Below are positions 1-9,472 of a DNA stretch of 64,000 nt, piece after piece. Made by a program: the position numbers and the translations under genes. A model generated the notes under the pieces. The model worked only from the letters and a program-made list of their open reading frames with translations, was not told the origin of the DNA and did no database searches. Source of the stretch: Nostoc calcicola FACHB-3891 (GTDB taxonomy: Bacteria > Cyanobacteriota > Cyanobacteriia > Cyanobacteriales > Nostocaceae). Location: NCBI RefSeq assembly GCF_014697355.1, contig NZ_JACJRQ010000011.1, positions 150,263 through 214,262 on the forward strand, read 5' to 3'. Numbering within the stretch: the stretch's first letter is position 1; every line of letters begins with the position of its first letter.

Positions 1-286
1 GGATAAATTTTCCAGTTCTACGGCTGCCATCACCGATGAACCCCTTCAGGTAATTTTGTAATACAAATATAATACAAGAAACTGGCAGCATGATAAAACC
101 TACATTTTTAGGACTTACGCACAGGTATAGCAACAGCCTTGGTGGTTAGGACATTAACAGATGATAAAACCTAGACACAAAAAGACTTTTCACCCAGTCC
201 CTTGCTATAACGGAAAATCTAACCACAGAGGACGCAGAGGGCACCCATAAATAAGAGTTTCAGAGAGCTTTTCTTGGAAATCCCTT

Positions 287-1111
287 ATGAAAATATTAGT
301 TACTGGCAACGAAGGAATGATCGGTTCAGTTGTTGAAAAAGTTTTGCGTGCCGACGGATGTGAAGTTATTGGCTTTGATATTGTAAATGGTCATAATATT
401 TTAAATCCAAACGAAATCCGTTCTGCTATTCAAGGTTGTGATGCGATCGTTCATTTAGCAGCGTTGCTTGGAAATCCTGAAGATTCACCGGATGAAATAA
501 TGAGAGTAAATCTTCTTGGCACTTGGCATATTCTCAGTGCAGCAGCAGAGGCAAAAGTTAAACGTATCGTTTTCTTCAGCAGCGTTGATGTATTGGGAAT
601 CTTCAAAGGTGAGAGAGAACCGGATTATCTTCCGTTGGATGACAATCATCCTTGTTATCCAGCCACTCCTTACGCTATTTCCAAACGGCTTGGTGAAGAA
701 ATGTGCCGACATTTTACCGATAGCACAGGTATCTCAACGATTTGTCTGCGACCACCTGGTGTGTTTGATAAAGAGACTTACGATTTTATTATTTCTAGTC
801 GCAGAGCTAATCCTGATTTTGAATGGAATCCATTTTGGGAATATGGCGCTTTTCTGGATGTGAGAGACGCTGCTGAGGCTGCACGGTGCGCTTTACACTG
901 TCCAAATCCCGGTCATGTAACTTTGTTGCTATGCGCGGATGACATTTCTTCGGCCTATCGAACTAGTCAAGAAATGGCTCAAGCACTATTTCCTGACGTG
1001 GATTGGCGCGGTGGTTCCGAATATGAATATGAACCTTATAAAGCTCTAATTAATAATCAACTTGCAAAAGATATCCTCCAGTGGGTTCCGCGTTATAAAT
1101 GGCGAATGTAA
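287..1111 (+). CDS. NAD(P)-dependent epimerase/dehydratase (extended SDR)
   Basis: Extended short-chain dehydrogenase/reductase of 274 aa, a usual length for nucleotide-sugar epimerases and dehydratases. The N-terminal Rossmann motif GNEGMIG spans residues 7-13, an acidic residue (D31) follows beta-2 as expected for NAD binding, and the catalytic YxxxK is Y129-AIS-K133 with a serine pair near S99. The substrate cannot be read from sequence; a sugar nucleotide is the family norm. ATG start. It stands alone, with a decayed gene behind it on the other strand and about 590 bp before the next intact gene. Family assignment is firm, specific reaction unknown. Confidence 0.85.
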   Translation: MKILVTGNEGMIGSVVEKVLRADGCEVIGFDIVNGHNILNPNEIRSAIQGCDAIVHLAALLGNPEDSPDEIMRVNLLGTWHILSAAAEAKVKRIVFFSSVDVLGIFKGEREPDYLPLDDNHPCYPATPYAISKRLGEEMCRHFTDSTGISTICLRPPGVFDKETYDFIISSRRANPDFEWNPFWEYGAFLDVRDAAEAARCALHCPNPGHVTLLLCADDISSAYRTSQEMAQALFPDVDWRGGSEYEYEPYKALINNQLAKDILQWVPRYKWRM

Positions 1112-1144
1112 AGCATTCTATCGGAACAAGAACCTGTTCCAAAT

Positions 1145-1445
1145 TCAAAACTCGAACAAAAAGGCTTCACCTTTTAAATATTTGCTACAAAGCTTTTCAG
1201 TAACGTAGGGTATATCCTGTGAAAGGGAATCATGTTCATTTGGTTGTGATTCGAGAAATGCAAAATTATCTATCGTTGCTGCGATAAAGAATGACTCTAA
1301 AATATTTTGATAATCATTTGGCAGTCTCAACACGAAACGTTACATTTTCACTATGACCCAAGAATACCAATTGAGCTGCACTGACATTGTAATGATTCAG
1401 CGCAGTTAGAGCCAGACGTTTCCAATCGATTTTGCTCTCTATCAA
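1145..1445 (-). pseudogene. Decayed gene; 5' part resembles an APH-type phosphotransferase
   Basis: Two short minus-strand frames adjoin. From 1445 (TTG) to 1314 the product is about 43 aa and contains LGHSENVTFRVET, the glycine/asparagine-rich N-lobe strand typical of aminoglycoside/choline-kinase-like (APH) phosphotransferases, then stops. A second frame, 1333-1145 (62 aa), overlaps it and ends in a normal stop but shows no phosphotransferase motif that I recognise. The nucleotide-binding lysine strand and the catalytic HxD loop are both absent. I read this as the remnant of a truncated and frameshifted gene. The rest of the 1112-1698 spacer shows nothing else. Confidence 0.4.
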
Positions 1446-1698
1446 TTTTCGATCTAGATACTTGTTTCAAAAAAACAAATGTATATCATCTAAATAACTA
1501 ATATTATCAGTATGATTTTCCCTATGTCTTTGGGTAGATTTTTAGTAAATTTAGTTGATAAACAGCTAAAAAAAGCAGACATTATTTTAAAAACGAAGGC
1601 TGGCGTGAATTTAAGCGTTGTAACTCCCGTTTATTGGCGATAACATGTAAATAAGTTTATTACAAGCTTCTCAAACCGCGTTTGGCCTCAGTTTTTTT

Positions 1699-1965
1699 AT
1701 GGATATTCAGTTAATCAACATCGGCTTTGGTAACATTGTGTCTGCCAACCGAGTAGTTGCTATTGTCAGTCCAGAGTCTGCCCCGATTAAACGGATTATT
1801 ACCGATGCACGGGACAGAGGTCAACTGATTGATGCAACATATGGTCGTCGGACTAGGGCTGTAATTATCACTGATTCCAGCCACGTAATTCTGTCAGCGA
1901 TTCAGCCGGAAACGGTAGCGAATCGCTTTGTGATTTCTCGCGATCATCAGACTGTAGATAATTGA
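1699..1965 (+). CDS. remA: RemA-like DUF370 regulatory protein
   Basis: Small protein of 88 aa that is almost entirely the DUF370/RemA domain ([21 protein letters not shown], then [21 protein letters not shown]). In Bacillus, RemA is a DNA-binding oligomer controlling matrix genes; in cyanobacteria its role is not established. It precedes guanylate kinase on the same strand with a gap of about 170 bp. The remA-gmk pairing is also conserved in Firmicutes, which supports the call. The arginine-rich YGRRTRA stretch is the probable DNA contact. Family assignment sure, function inferred by homology only. Confidence 0.85.
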   Translation: MDIQLINIGFGNIVSANRVVAIVSPESAPIKRIITDARDRGQLIDATYGRRTRAVIITDSSHVILSAIQPETVANRFVISRDHQTVDN

Positions 1966-2133
1966 CCAGCAGTGGGTTAAAAACCCCACTCTATTTGCAG
2001 CCTATCGGCAGTACCATGTGAATTAGACTAATTTTTTGTCACCTGCGCTACAAACTCTGTAGTCAATGGTGGGCTTGGCCACGAACACAAGACTAATGAA
2101 TAATATCTATTTATTAATTCACAGGTTAAACGG

Positions 2134-2733
2134 ATGATCCGAGCTTTACCCATCCAGAGTAGCGCTACTACCAAAGAATCTCCAAATCCAGGCAGGTTGA
2201 TTGTTTTAACTGGCCCCAGTGGGGTCGGTAAAGGCACTTTAATGCGATCGCTCCTCCAACGTCATCCCCAACTGTATTATTCGGTGTCCGTGACGACTCG
2301 TTCTCCCCGTCCAGGGGAAATTGATGGCAAAAATTATTACTTTATTAACCGCAGTAAGTTTGAACAATTAATTCCTGAAGGTGAATTTTTAGAATGGGCA
2401 GAATTTGCTGGTAACTATTACGGCACTCCCCGTGAAGCTGTACTTAACCAAATTAATTCCGGTAAGCTGGTAGTGCTAGAAATTGAGTTAGAAGGAGCAA
2501 GACAAATTCGTGCTTCTTTCCCCAGTGCTTTGAGCATTTTTATTTTACCGCCTTCTTTCGAGGAATTGGAGAGACGCATACGCTCTCGCGCTCAAGATTC
2601 TGAAGATGCGATCGCTCGTCGTCTACACCGCGCCCAAGAAGAAATTAAGGCCGCAGATGAATTTGATATTCAAATCGTTAATGACGATTTTCAAACTGCT
2701 TTAAATGACATTGAAGCGGCTTTGTTTAAATAA
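2134..2733 (+). CDS. gmk: Guanylate kinase
   Basis: Phosphorylates GMP (and dGMP) to GDP with ATP, in the cytosol. The P-loop GPSGVGKG is at residues 27-34, followed by the GMP-binding segment [12 protein letters not shown] and the YYGTPREAV region, and the lid arginines RRIRSRAQD. At 199 aa it is a full-length bacterial kinase with a short extra N-terminus of about 20 residues. ATG start. It follows the remA-like gene and converges on psaL across a spacer of inverted heptamer repeats. Confidence 0.95.
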   Translation: MIRALPIQSSATTKESPNPGRLIVLTGPSGVGKGTLMRSLLQRHPQLYYSVSVTTRSPRPGEIDGKNYYFINRSKFEQLIPEGEFLEWAEFAGNYYGTPREAVLNQINSGKLVVLEIELEGARQIRASFPSALSIFILPPSFEELERRIRSRAQDSEDAIARRLHRAQEEIKAADEFDIQIVNDDFQTALNDIEAALFK

Positions 2734-2734
2734 G

Positions 2735-2890
2735 TTAAGAGTTAGGAGTTAAGAGTTAAGAGTTAGAAGTTATGAATTTCAACTCCTAATTCCTACGGGG
2801 TGGATTCGGGACTTACTGTACTCCGATCCATATTAGGAATTAGAAATTTTAACTCTTAACTCCTAACTTGTAACTACTAACTCCTAACTT
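2735..2890. repeat. Inverted heptamer (STRR-type) repeats between gmk and psaL
   Basis: The left arm is built of GAGTTAG/GAGTTAA units and the right arm of the complementary AACTCCTAACT units, separated by about 60 bp. The two arms could pair as a long hairpin between two convergent genes. Heptanucleotide short tandem repeats of this kind are typical of heterocystous cyanobacteria. Confidence 0.8.
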
Positions 2891-2895
2891 CTAAA

Positions 2896-3417
2896 TTAAC
2901 CAAATAAACCTTGAATTAGTTCCAAATTCCCAATCAAAAAGTAAGCAACTACAGCACCACCAATACCACCAATTAAGAAAGAACTGGCAAAGTTATTCCA
3001 GCTTTCTTTAGAGTTAAAAGCATCTGCTGGAGGATTGGGTACGGTAACACTAGCAAGGGCTTTGGGAGGATTACTATTGGAATACAGCGACAGGGCGCCG
3101 GTCAGAAGAACAACTAAACCGATCGCTCCTAGTAATCCAGCTAAGTTAGCATTAGCTGTGTCCCGCAGTGGACCAAATTTGGCAAAAGGCCCAAACAGCC
3201 AGTAACCATGAGCCATACCAACTTCTAATCCCCGTCTGGAAGGAGTTAAACCAGGACGGTAAGCAGGTAAATTCCTAATGAACTCCGCGATCAAGCGAGA
3301 AGAATTAACCGGGGTTTCTAGGTTACCTAGCTGTGGATCGCCAAATGCAGGAAAAACAACTTCCTGATTTCTTGGATCGCTGGGGTTATTTTTTGATGCA
3401 TCTACTGCTTGCGCCAT
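2896..3417 (-). CDS. psaL: Photosystem I reaction centre subunit XI
   Basis: PsaL holds the PSI trimer or tetramer together and binds chlorophyll in the thylakoid membrane. I chose the ATG at 3417 (MAQAVDASKNN..., 173 aa) over an upstream TTG because the mature cyanobacterial protein begins this way and GAGAGG lies upstream. Conserved features: the N-terminal NSSRLIAEFIRNLPAYR segment, the RRGLEVGMAHGYWLFGPF loop with the chlorophyll-ligand histidine, and two hydrophobic helices (about residues 80-102 and 140-162). It lies downstream of psaF and psaJ on the same strand, a usual cyanobacterial arrangement. Confidence 0.96.
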   Translation of the reverse strand: MAQAVDASKNNPSDPRNQEVVFPAFGDPQLGNLETPVNSSRLIAEFIRNLPAYRPGLTPSRRGLEVGMAHGYWLFGPFAKFGPLRDTANANLAGLLGAIGLVVLLTGALSLYSNSNPPKALASVTVPNPPADAFNSKESWNNFASSFLIGGIGGAVVAYFLIGNLELIQGLFG

Positions 3418-3675
3418 ATTTTTATGTTCGCCTCTCAATTAAAATGGTGGCATTTTTATATTAATAATAATTGTAGCTAAAGATGTCTTTTTCTTAGGAA
3501 GTTTAGAAAAATTAATTTAGCTCATTTGAAAACTGTGAAACTCGCGATATGTAAACAGAATCGCGAGTTTCAAAAAACTATTTTTACTGCCTATTTAGGT
3601 GATGATATTGTCTAGTTAGGCTAAATAGACTAACTAAACAATTTTAGAGAATTGTCCTACAATCTCATTTTCTAC

Positions 3676-3825
3676 TTATGGCAGTGGGTGGAAAAGTAGA
3701 TCTGGGAAAAAGCGGTTGAATTCGATCAAAATACCTGCTGTGATTGTCAGCCATAGGGTAGTTATCACTGGCGCTGTGGAAATAAATTTAATCAAATAGG
3801 ATGAGTTGTCGCCTTTGTCTGCCAT
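3676..3825 (-). CDS. psaJ: Photosystem I subunit IX
   Basis: A 49-aa single-span membrane protein beginning [20 protein letters not shown] and ending [14 protein letters not shown], the recognisable PsaJ signature. Its one hydrophobic helix covers roughly residues 12-34. PsaJ helps keep PsaF in place at the plastocyanin/cytochrome c6 docking side. It starts 38 bp after the psaF stop on the same strand, so the two are almost certainly cotranscribed. Confidence 0.95.
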   Translation of the reverse strand: MADKGDNSSYLIKFISTAPVITTLWLTITAGILIEFNRFFPDLLFHPLP

Positions 3826-3863
3826 GAATTTAGTCTCCAAAGAAATGAATTAGTAAAACCGGT

Positions 3864-4358
3864 TTAGCGTGGGGAAACGGGAATTTCTGAATCCTTGGCT
3901 GCTAATTTACCAGAGAGGAATTCTTGGACTGCTGCTGCTGGCCAAGCAAAGCCTGTGGCAATGATCGGTAGTGCCAAAGCAAGGTCGATTTGGATTTCTT
4001 TTTGTTCGGGGTCATCACCCTTTTTGATCGCTATCAGGTAGGTACGACCTACCCAGCCAATCCAACCAGTGATGTATAGGAATAGAATACTGGGGATCAA
4101 GAAATCACCAGCACGATCTAAACGGCCATCAACAATCAAGTGAGGGTAGCCCTCAGGACCGCACAGCGCTTGAGAATAACGCTCAAATCGCTTTTTACCA
4201 GATTCTGGGTCGGCGGTGGTATTACGGGCATTAGCTGCTAGCTCTTGAAAAGCGGGATTGTCTTTGCAGGGAGTCAAGTTAGCCCCTAGAGCTTGTGCTG
4301 GGGGGGCAAAGTTGCACCAAAGACAAATCGCTAAAATCAAAGCAAACAATCGTCGCAT
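3864..4358 (-). CDS. psaF: Photosystem I subunit III (plastocyanin-docking)
   Basis: PsaF lies on the lumenal side of PSI. I chose the ATG at 4358 ([14 protein letters not shown]..., 164 aa): it gives a clean signal peptide with cleavage near AQA-LG, whereas the frame open further upstream reads into unlikely sequence. The mature protein keeps the two cysteines (LTPCKDN and ALCGPEG) and the [20 protein letters not shown] segment, then a membrane helix ([20 protein letters not shown]) and a hydrophobic C-terminal part. It heads the psaF-psaJ-psaL group and is divergent from tsaD, with 160 bp between starts. Confidence 0.95.
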   Translation of the reverse strand: MRRLFALILAICLWCNFAPPAQALGANLTPCKDNPAFQELAANARNTTADPESGKKRFERYSQALCGPEGYPHLIVDGRLDRAGDFLIPSILFLYITGWIGWVGRTYLIAIKKGDDPEQKEIQIDLALALPIIATGFAWPAAAVQEFLSGKLAAKDSEIPVSPR

Positions 4359-4518
4359 AGAGTGTTTCCTTTTATTACAAAACAAAAAGTTCTTTGTACA
4401 AAACGAAGCGGCTTGTACAGTCTTTATTTGCATAACTAGGAAGTCATCATACTCTTGGGTGGGAACCGAGTAAAGTTTAAGTAAATAAAAGTTAAAGCTT
4501 CTCAACCAAATACTCTCA

Positions 4519-5556
4519 ATGACAACCGTTTTAGCAATAGAAACCAGCTGTGATGAAACTGCCGTCGCAATTGTAAAGAATCGTCAAGTTTGCAGCAGCA
4601 TCATCGCCTCGCAAATTCCAGTGCATCAGCAATATGGTGGGGTGGTACCGGAAGTGGCGTCCCGCCAGCACTTGGAAACGATCAATCAAGCGATCGCTCA
4701 AGCTCTAGAGCAAGCCAAACTAGACTGGGGGGAAATTGATGGAATTGCCGCCACTTGTGCGCCTGGACTCGTAGGAGCGCTGTTGGTGGGATTAACCGCC
4801 GCCAAAACCCTGGCTATGGTACACAACAAAGCTTTTTTGGGAGTTCATCATCTTGAAGGTCACATTTACGCAACTTACTTGAGTGAGCCAAGTTTAAGTC
4901 CCCCTTTTCTTAGCTTACTGGTTTCAGGCGGACATACAAGCTTGATTTATGTTAAAGATTGTGGTAGCTACGAAACGCTAGGACAAACTCGTGATGATGC
5001 TGCGGGTGAAGCCTTTGATAAAGTGGCGCGATTATTAAAGCTGGGTTATCCCGGCGGCCCAGCCATAGACAAACTCGCACAACAGGGAAATCCCCAAGCC
5101 TTTGTCTTACCAGAAGGAAAAGTTTCTTTACCTGGTGGCGGGTTTCATCGTTATGATGCGAGTTTTAGTGGGTTAAAAACGGCTGTATTGCGTTTAGTAC
5201 AACAGTTAGAGAAAGATGCTAAACAAGTGCCAGTGGCAGATGTAGCAGCTAGCTTTCAGGATACTGTAGCGCGATCGCTAACCAAAAGAGCGATCGCCTG
5301 TGCCCTAGACTATGGTCTAGATACAATTGCCGTTGGCGGTGGTGTAGCAGCGAATAGTGGTCTGAGAAAAAACCTCCAAGCCGCCGCCATTCAACATAAC
5401 CTCCGCGTCCTATTTCCCCCTTTGAAATTCTGTACTGACAACGCCGCCATGATTGGCTGCGCCGCCGCCGAACATCTATCTTCTGGTCATACGTCGCCCC
5501 TGACACTGGGCGTTGAATCTAGATTAGCCCTGAGTCAGGTGATGAAGTTGTATTAA
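4519..5556 (+). CDS. tsaD: tRNA N6-adenosine threonylcarbamoyltransferase
   Basis: TsaD transfers the threonylcarbamoyl group to A37 of ANN-decoding tRNAs (t6A). At 345 aa it has the Kae1/TsaD ASKHA fold: an N-terminal [14 protein letters not shown] phosphate loop, the HxxxH metal site in HHLEGH (H111, H115), [20 protein letters not shown], and near the C-terminus [13 protein letters not shown] with a later conserved Asp (CTDNAAM). It is divergent from psaF. Its partner TsaC is also in this window, at 12.7 kb. Confidence 0.96.
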   Translation: MTTVLAIETSCDETAVAIVKNRQVCSSIIASQIPVHQQYGGVVPEVASRQHLETINQAIAQALEQAKLDWGEIDGIAATCAPGLVGALLVGLTAAKTLAMVHNKAFLGVHHLEGHIYATYLSEPSLSPPFLSLLVSGGHTSLIYVKDCGSYETLGQTRDDAAGEAFDKVARLLKLGYPGGPAIDKLAQQGNPQAFVLPEGKVSLPGGGFHRYDASFSGLKTAVLRLVQQLEKDAKQVPVADVAASFQDTVARSLTKRAIACALDYGLDTIAVGGGVAANSGLRKNLQAAAIQHNLRVLFPPLKFCTDNAAMIGCAAAEHLSSGHTSPLTLGVESRLALSQVMKLY

Positions 5557-5692
5557 TGTGGGGGACTGGAGACTGGGGATTGGGTACTGCGGACTGGGGA
5601 CTGGGGACTGGGGACAAGGAGAATAATTGTTAACTCCTCACTCCTCACTCCTAACTCAGCACTCCCAGTCCCCAATACCCAGTCCCCAATAC
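5557..5692. repeat. Tandem GGGGACT/GGAGACT and complementary repeats
   Basis: GGGGACTGGGGACT-type units are followed by CTCCTCACTCC and then AGTCCCCAATACCC units in the opposite sense. The array fills the whole spacer between convergent tsaD and the hydrolase gene and could fold as an imperfect bidirectional hairpin. Confidence 0.7.
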
Positions 5693-6604
5693 CTATTCAC
5701 CCTTAACTATCGACCGGATGTAATCAGCTACTGCATCTGGCTGCTCTAACATAGCTAAGTGTCCACAATTAGGAATTTCTAAAACATTGTCACCACAGTA
5801 TTGAAAAAGTCTGTGAAAGCTAGCTAAATGACGGACATATTTCGGTTCCATCACTTTGTCTTCTGCACCAGCCAAAAAATAAACTGGCTGCTTGAGTTGG
5901 GATACTAGCTCAGGTAAACGGTTGATTTCTTCTTCGGTTGTGGAGTCTAACAAAGCTCCCAGCGCTGCTTCTGGGTCAGCCACGACGAAATCAATCACCC
6001 GCTGACGTGCCCAGTAACGCTCTAAAGGCCGTGCCACACTGGCTCTAGTAAACAGCAAATCAATCAAAGGCACTTGGGATAGCCAGCGCGGACGGATTTG
6101 CAAAAATTTCTGACCCGCCGAGCGAAACTGCTCAAAGGCTTCTTTGAGGTAAATACCGCCACCAGCGTTGATACAGATAACTCCCTTAATACACTCAGGC
6201 ATTCGATCTGCTCCCCATAGAGCGATCGTACCTCCCAAAGAATGACCAATTAACCAAGCACTAGTAATATTTAGCTGTTCCAACAGAATTGCTAAATCCT
6301 GAGCATAGGCAGCAGGAGTATAAAGAGAATCGAAAGGTGAGCCAACCCCATCACTGGAGATGGGCATCAGATTCACAGACGTTTGTGCCCGACTAAAATC
6401 AGTTTTTACCTGGGACTGGGATTCACCAAAACCCCGCAAATCATAGGACAGGCACTGCAAATCATCTGATAGGCGGGAAATCACAGGTTGCCAATACCCA
6501 CGGCTATTAAGCCAACCGTGGATAAATACTAAAGCATCGGGGCAGGAAGTGGGAGCCGTTAGCTCGTATGCGTGTGGAACGCCCAAGATTTCAATAGTTG
6601 CCAT
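5693..6604 (-). CDS. Alpha/beta-fold hydrolase
   Basis: A 303-aa single-domain alpha/beta hydrolase with a complete catalytic set: oxyanion segment VFIHGWLNSRGYW, nucleophile elbow GHSLGG with S122, acid D249 in AGAEDK, and H282 in NCGHLAMLEQP. There is no signal peptide, so it is probably cytosolic. An insert around residues 62-95 precedes the nucleophile. The substrate cannot be told from sequence; ester or C-C hydrolases of this subgroup vary widely. It ends in a spacer of repeats facing tsaD. Confidence 0.85.
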   Translation of the reverse strand: MATIEILGVPHAYELTAPTSCPDALVFIHGWLNSRGYWQPVISRLSDDLQCLSYDLRGFGESQSQVKTDFSRAQTSVNLMPISSDGVGSPFDSLYTPAAYAQDLAILLEQLNITSAWLIGHSLGGTIALWGADRMPECIKGVICINAGGGIYLKEAFEQFRSAGQKFLQIRPRWLSQVPLIDLLFTRASVARPLERYWARQRVIDFVVADPEAALGALLDSTTEEEINRLPELVSQLKQPVYFLAGAEDKVMEPKYVRHLASFHRLFQYCGDNVLEIPNCGHLAMLEQPDAVADYIRSIVKGE

Positions 6605-6647
6605 ACCTATATCGTACCCCTAAGGGTGGGTGCGACTAAATACGAAG

Positions 6648-6842
6648 TGTGAGGAGTTAGGAGTTAGGAGTTAGGAGTTAGGAGTGAGGAGTTTGGGTTT
6701 GGTGTTACAAAATCAACAACTTCCAACTCCTAACCCAAGGTTATAGGGTACAGAAGATTAGGGATAACTTTGCTTGACTATGCCTTGTAACCCCTAACCT
6801 AACCTCTTATTTAACTCCAAACTCCAAACTCCTCACTCCTAA
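6648..6842. repeat. Inverted heptamer repeats (GGAGTTA type)
   Basis: GAGGAGTTAGGAGTTAGGAG units lie at the left and CCAAACTCCTCACTCCTAAC at the right, with a non-repetitive centre. They fill the spacer between the hydrolase gene and the next minus-strand gene. Confidence 0.7.
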
Positions 6843-6847
6843 CTTTT

Positions 6848-7567
6848 TCATTTCCCCAGCAATCTGTGTCGCACCCCTTCAGCAATTTTGTGACCCAGAT
6901 ATTCAGGAATCAGGCTTTCATTAGGCCCCAACAAGTAGAGAATTAGCCGTGTACGTCCGCGCCAAACAAGTAAATTGGCATTGACTACCAGCAGATCTTC
7001 CTGCCAGATGGCGTACATGACTTTGTAAAATAATCCTGGTTGATTATCGGCTTCAATCACTAAGGCAGGGAGATGAAAAACCGGATCGACATAGAACTCA
7101 GTTTGTACCTGCTCTAACCCAGTATCAAGATTGAATTCTACTGCCAGCATTTCTTCTACCTCAAACCGACCTCCTAAAGCCTCACGAATCGCACGACAAA
7201 CATTTTCTGCCGTTTTATCAGTCAAGGCTTTACTACCACGTGATACCAGCAGTTTGATAAAAACTAACATTGGCGGACGGATCTGACCGTATAAACTCAG
7301 ACCGTGGATTGTTAAACCATAAGCTGCTAGTACACCAAAAATATCGCTGAGCAGAAAAGACTGGTTGCGGTAGGCAAAATGCAAAGCACTTTTGCTACCT
7401 TCAGGTTTCAGTTCAATCACAGCGCGTCTAGTTTTATAGAGACGGTAGGCTAGCCGTAAATTTTGCAGTTGAATCTCACTGCTGACGAATTGCTCATAAA
7501 ACTGGGGAAACGCTCGATTAAAGCGCTTTAGGAGTTCCAGTGTCGAAGATTTTAAACCAGAAGCCAT
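6848..7567 (-). CDS. Conserved cyanobacterial protein with ACT-like domains
   Basis: A 239-aa soluble protein. Two segments look like ACT regulatory folds: AYRNQSFLLSDIFGVLAAYGLTIHGLSLYG (about residues 65-95) and VIEADNQPGLFYKVMYAIWQEDLLVVNANLL (about 172-202). The second carries the D-x-PGL-x(5-9)-L signature seen in GlnD-type ACT domains. No catalytic nucleotidyltransferase or HD motif is present, so it may be a ligand-sensing protein only. ATG start. Role unknown. Confidence 0.65.
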   Translation of the reverse strand: MASGLKSSTLELLKRFNRAFPQFYEQFVSSEIQLQNLRLAYRLYKTRRAVIELKPEGSKSALHFAYRNQSFLLSDIFGVLAAYGLTIHGLSLYGQIRPPMLVFIKLLVSRGSKALTDKTAENVCRAIREALGGRFEVEEMLAVEFNLDTGLEQVQTEFYVDPVFHLPALVIEADNQPGLFYKVMYAIWQEDLLVVNANLLVWRGRTRLILYLLGPNESLIPEYLGHKIAEGVRHRLLGK

Positions 7568-8564
7568 TTTTAAGGTAAGACTCGCTTGCTTTCGTCACCT
7601 GGGGACTAGGGACTGGGTATTGGGAACTGGGGAGTGGGAAAATTTTTCCCGGCTATTCAAATCCCTGATATACAATTCACTCTTAACCTAACGTGCATTT
7701 AAGCTGCATACGAACAATTCACAGGATCTTTGCCAGAATTGGGTTTTCTATATTTATTTCGAGAAAAGTCACAGCAGCGGCTTGGGTCGTTTCCCGTAGA
7801 GTCAGACAGAGGAATCACAACAGGGGATGATTTTGAATTATTTATATTCTTCCCTTTTGTTGAATTTTTACTAGGGTTTACGGAAAAACAGGGTTTAAAG
7901 CTCTGTGCTTTGAGGACGGCTTGGTGATAAAATCAAGTTGTCTCAGGTAGAATATCCGCCGATACAGGACGACTCAAAAGGGTGAAACACGACAGGTCGG
8001 GAAACAATAAAGGCAACTCGGTGGCGAATACGAGTATAAAAAAGCCAGCAAAATCAACAAAGTAGCAACAACCAGAAAACATCATATTTTTTGCCCACGC
8101 CACTTGCTCCACTTGGGCAAAGCCCAAGACCACAGTGACTTACAAACGTATCGTGGGGCGCACGATAACGCTAGTTTCAATATACTAGTAAGTCTCTGGA
8201 GATACATCCCTCTGAAGTCAATTAAGTTAGACTCGTTGATTGGTTCTATTGAACAATTAATTAGTTTAAGTACTGCCAGCAATGGATAGTTGATTTTAAG
8301 GTTTGTCGATGAAAGAGAAAACCTAAAAAGTAATTTTTAGAATCATCGCACTTTTAGGGCGGTGAGAACGTCAAAACAAAATGCTAAAGTTGTAGATGAT
8401 TGGTGTGAAACATGCCCTAACTAGCTGTTATCATTACAAATCTGGAAAACAACCCAAAAATTTGGGGTGTCAGGGGTAGTAAATGGGGCTAGCTACGTTA
8501 AGCATGAATCAACACTCGTGAGAGTGGAAACCAATTTCAGTTATATTACCCGAACCACGTTGGC
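7568..8564. other. Intergenic, no convincing gene
   Basis: About 1 kb between two genes that start outward. Short open frames occur on both strands, but they overlap each other, lack ribosome sites and show no family motif. A GGGGACT repeat patch lies at 7604-7640. I see no tRNA or rRNA and no well-formed terminator. Confidence 0.5.
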
Positions 8565-9116
8565 ATGGGTTTTTGGAAAACTTGGTTTAGTACTCCTGAG
8601 TCTGTAGCGACAACTAGGACAAACTCTTTTGAAGAATATACAACACAAACTGCGGGTAACTCTAGCCCCGGTAGTGTTAGCGAAGCTTCTTCAAAGGAGG
8701 CTCGCATCGTCTTCAGTACAGAGCGAGACATCGATCTGTATGAACTAGAAGAACTCTGTGATGCAGTAGGTTGGTCGCGTCGTCCTTTAAGAAAAGTGAA
8801 AAAAGCCATTGAGCATAGTTTTCTCGTCGCCTCAATGTGGCAGGTGAGAGGAAACCAAAAGCGGCTCATTGGTTTTGCCCGCGCTACCTCAGATCACGCT
8901 TTTAATGCCACTATTTGGGATGTGGTGGTTCACCCAGACTTTCAAAGTCAAGGACTGGGCAAAGCGCTGATGAAATACGTCCTCAAAAAACTGAGGAGTG
9001 AAGAGATTAGCAATGTGACTCTCTTTGCCGATCCTCATGTTGTAGATTTCTACCGAACTATGGGGTTTATGCCAGATCCGGAAGGCATCAAAGGCATGTT
9101 CTGGTATCCTCACTAA
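8565..9116 (+). CDS. GNAT acetyltransferase, Ycf52/NSI-like
   Basis: A 183-aa GCN5-related N-acetyltransferase. Residues 1-45 are a variable Ser/Thr-rich leader. The acetyl-CoA site is motif [18 protein letters not shown] (Q-x-x-G-x-G), followed by the [16 protein letters not shown]-terminal motif. [21 protein letters not shown] is the signature of the plastid Ycf52/NSI and cyanobacterial SNAT-type group, whose members acetylate proteins or small arylalkylamines. A hairpin follows the stop. A diverged paralogue lies at 14.5 kb on the other strand. Confidence 0.8.
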   Translation: MGFWKTWFSTPESVATTRTNSFEEYTTQTAGNSSPGSVSEASSKEARIVFSTERDIDLYELEELCDAVGWSRRPLRKVKKAIEHSFLVASMWQVRGNQKRLIGFARATSDHAFNATIWDVVVHPDFQSQGLGKALMKYVLKKLRSEEISNVTLFADPHVVDFYRTMGFMPDPEGIKGMFWYPH

Positions 9117-9134
9117 TACCCAGCTCAAATAAAG

Positions 9135-9158
9135 CCCGATTTGCACAAGAAAATCGGG
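9135..9158 (+). terminator. Hairpin after the GNAT gene
   Basis: An 8-bp perfect stem (CCCGATTT / AAATCGGG) with an 8-nt loop lies 18 nt past the stop. No long U-run follows, so termination efficiency is uncertain. Confidence 0.5.
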
Positions 9159-9201
9159 TATATTAGTAAAGGTCTATTATTTTGACGTGGTTTGGGAAAG
9201 T

Positions 9202-9250
9202 TCAGCCGACATACAAGCAAATAAATATCTTGCAAAAGACAGTCGGCTGA
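9202..9250. other. Long-loop inverted repeat TCAGCCGAC / GTCGGCTGA
   Basis: Nine-base perfect arms are separated by 31 nt and followed by AAAAA, between the GNAT gene and tRNA-Pro. It could be a terminator-like structure or an operator pair; nothing decides between them. Confidence 0.4.
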
Positions 9251-9398
9251 AAAACCTTTATTCAATGTAAAGATGCTGTGTATCTTGTCTTTACAAAGCA
9301 TAAAGAAAGTTGTGCATGAGCAGTGTTATGTGGTATGTTTAGATTAATGCTTTTGCGAGAAAGTTAAAACCGAACCGCAAAAAGTAGACAGGCATAGC

Positions 9399-9472
9399 CG
9401 GGATGTAGCGCAGCTTGGTAGCGCGCCTGCTTTGGGAGCAGGATGCCGCAGGTTCAAATCCTGTCATCCCGA
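9399..9472 (+). tRNA. tRNA-Pro (anticodon TGG)
   Basis: A complete 74-nt cloverleaf. The acceptor stem CGGGATG pairs perfectly with CATCCCG and is followed by discriminator A. The D-arm is GCGC-AGCTTGGTA-GCGC, and the anticodon stem CCTGC/GCAGG carries the loop TTTGGGA, giving anticodon TGG. The T-arm is GCAGG-TTCAAAT-CCTGT. CCA is not encoded, as is usual in cyanobacteria. It stands alone. Confidence 0.97.

Noticed and set aside
2..61. Short open end at the left edge (ends IL, stop at 59-61)
   Set aside because: Only 19 codons are visible and nothing identifies a family; could be a gene end or chance.
7730..8289. Several 60-66-codon frames on both strands
   Set aside because: They overlap each other, use weak starts, and show no ribosome site or motif.
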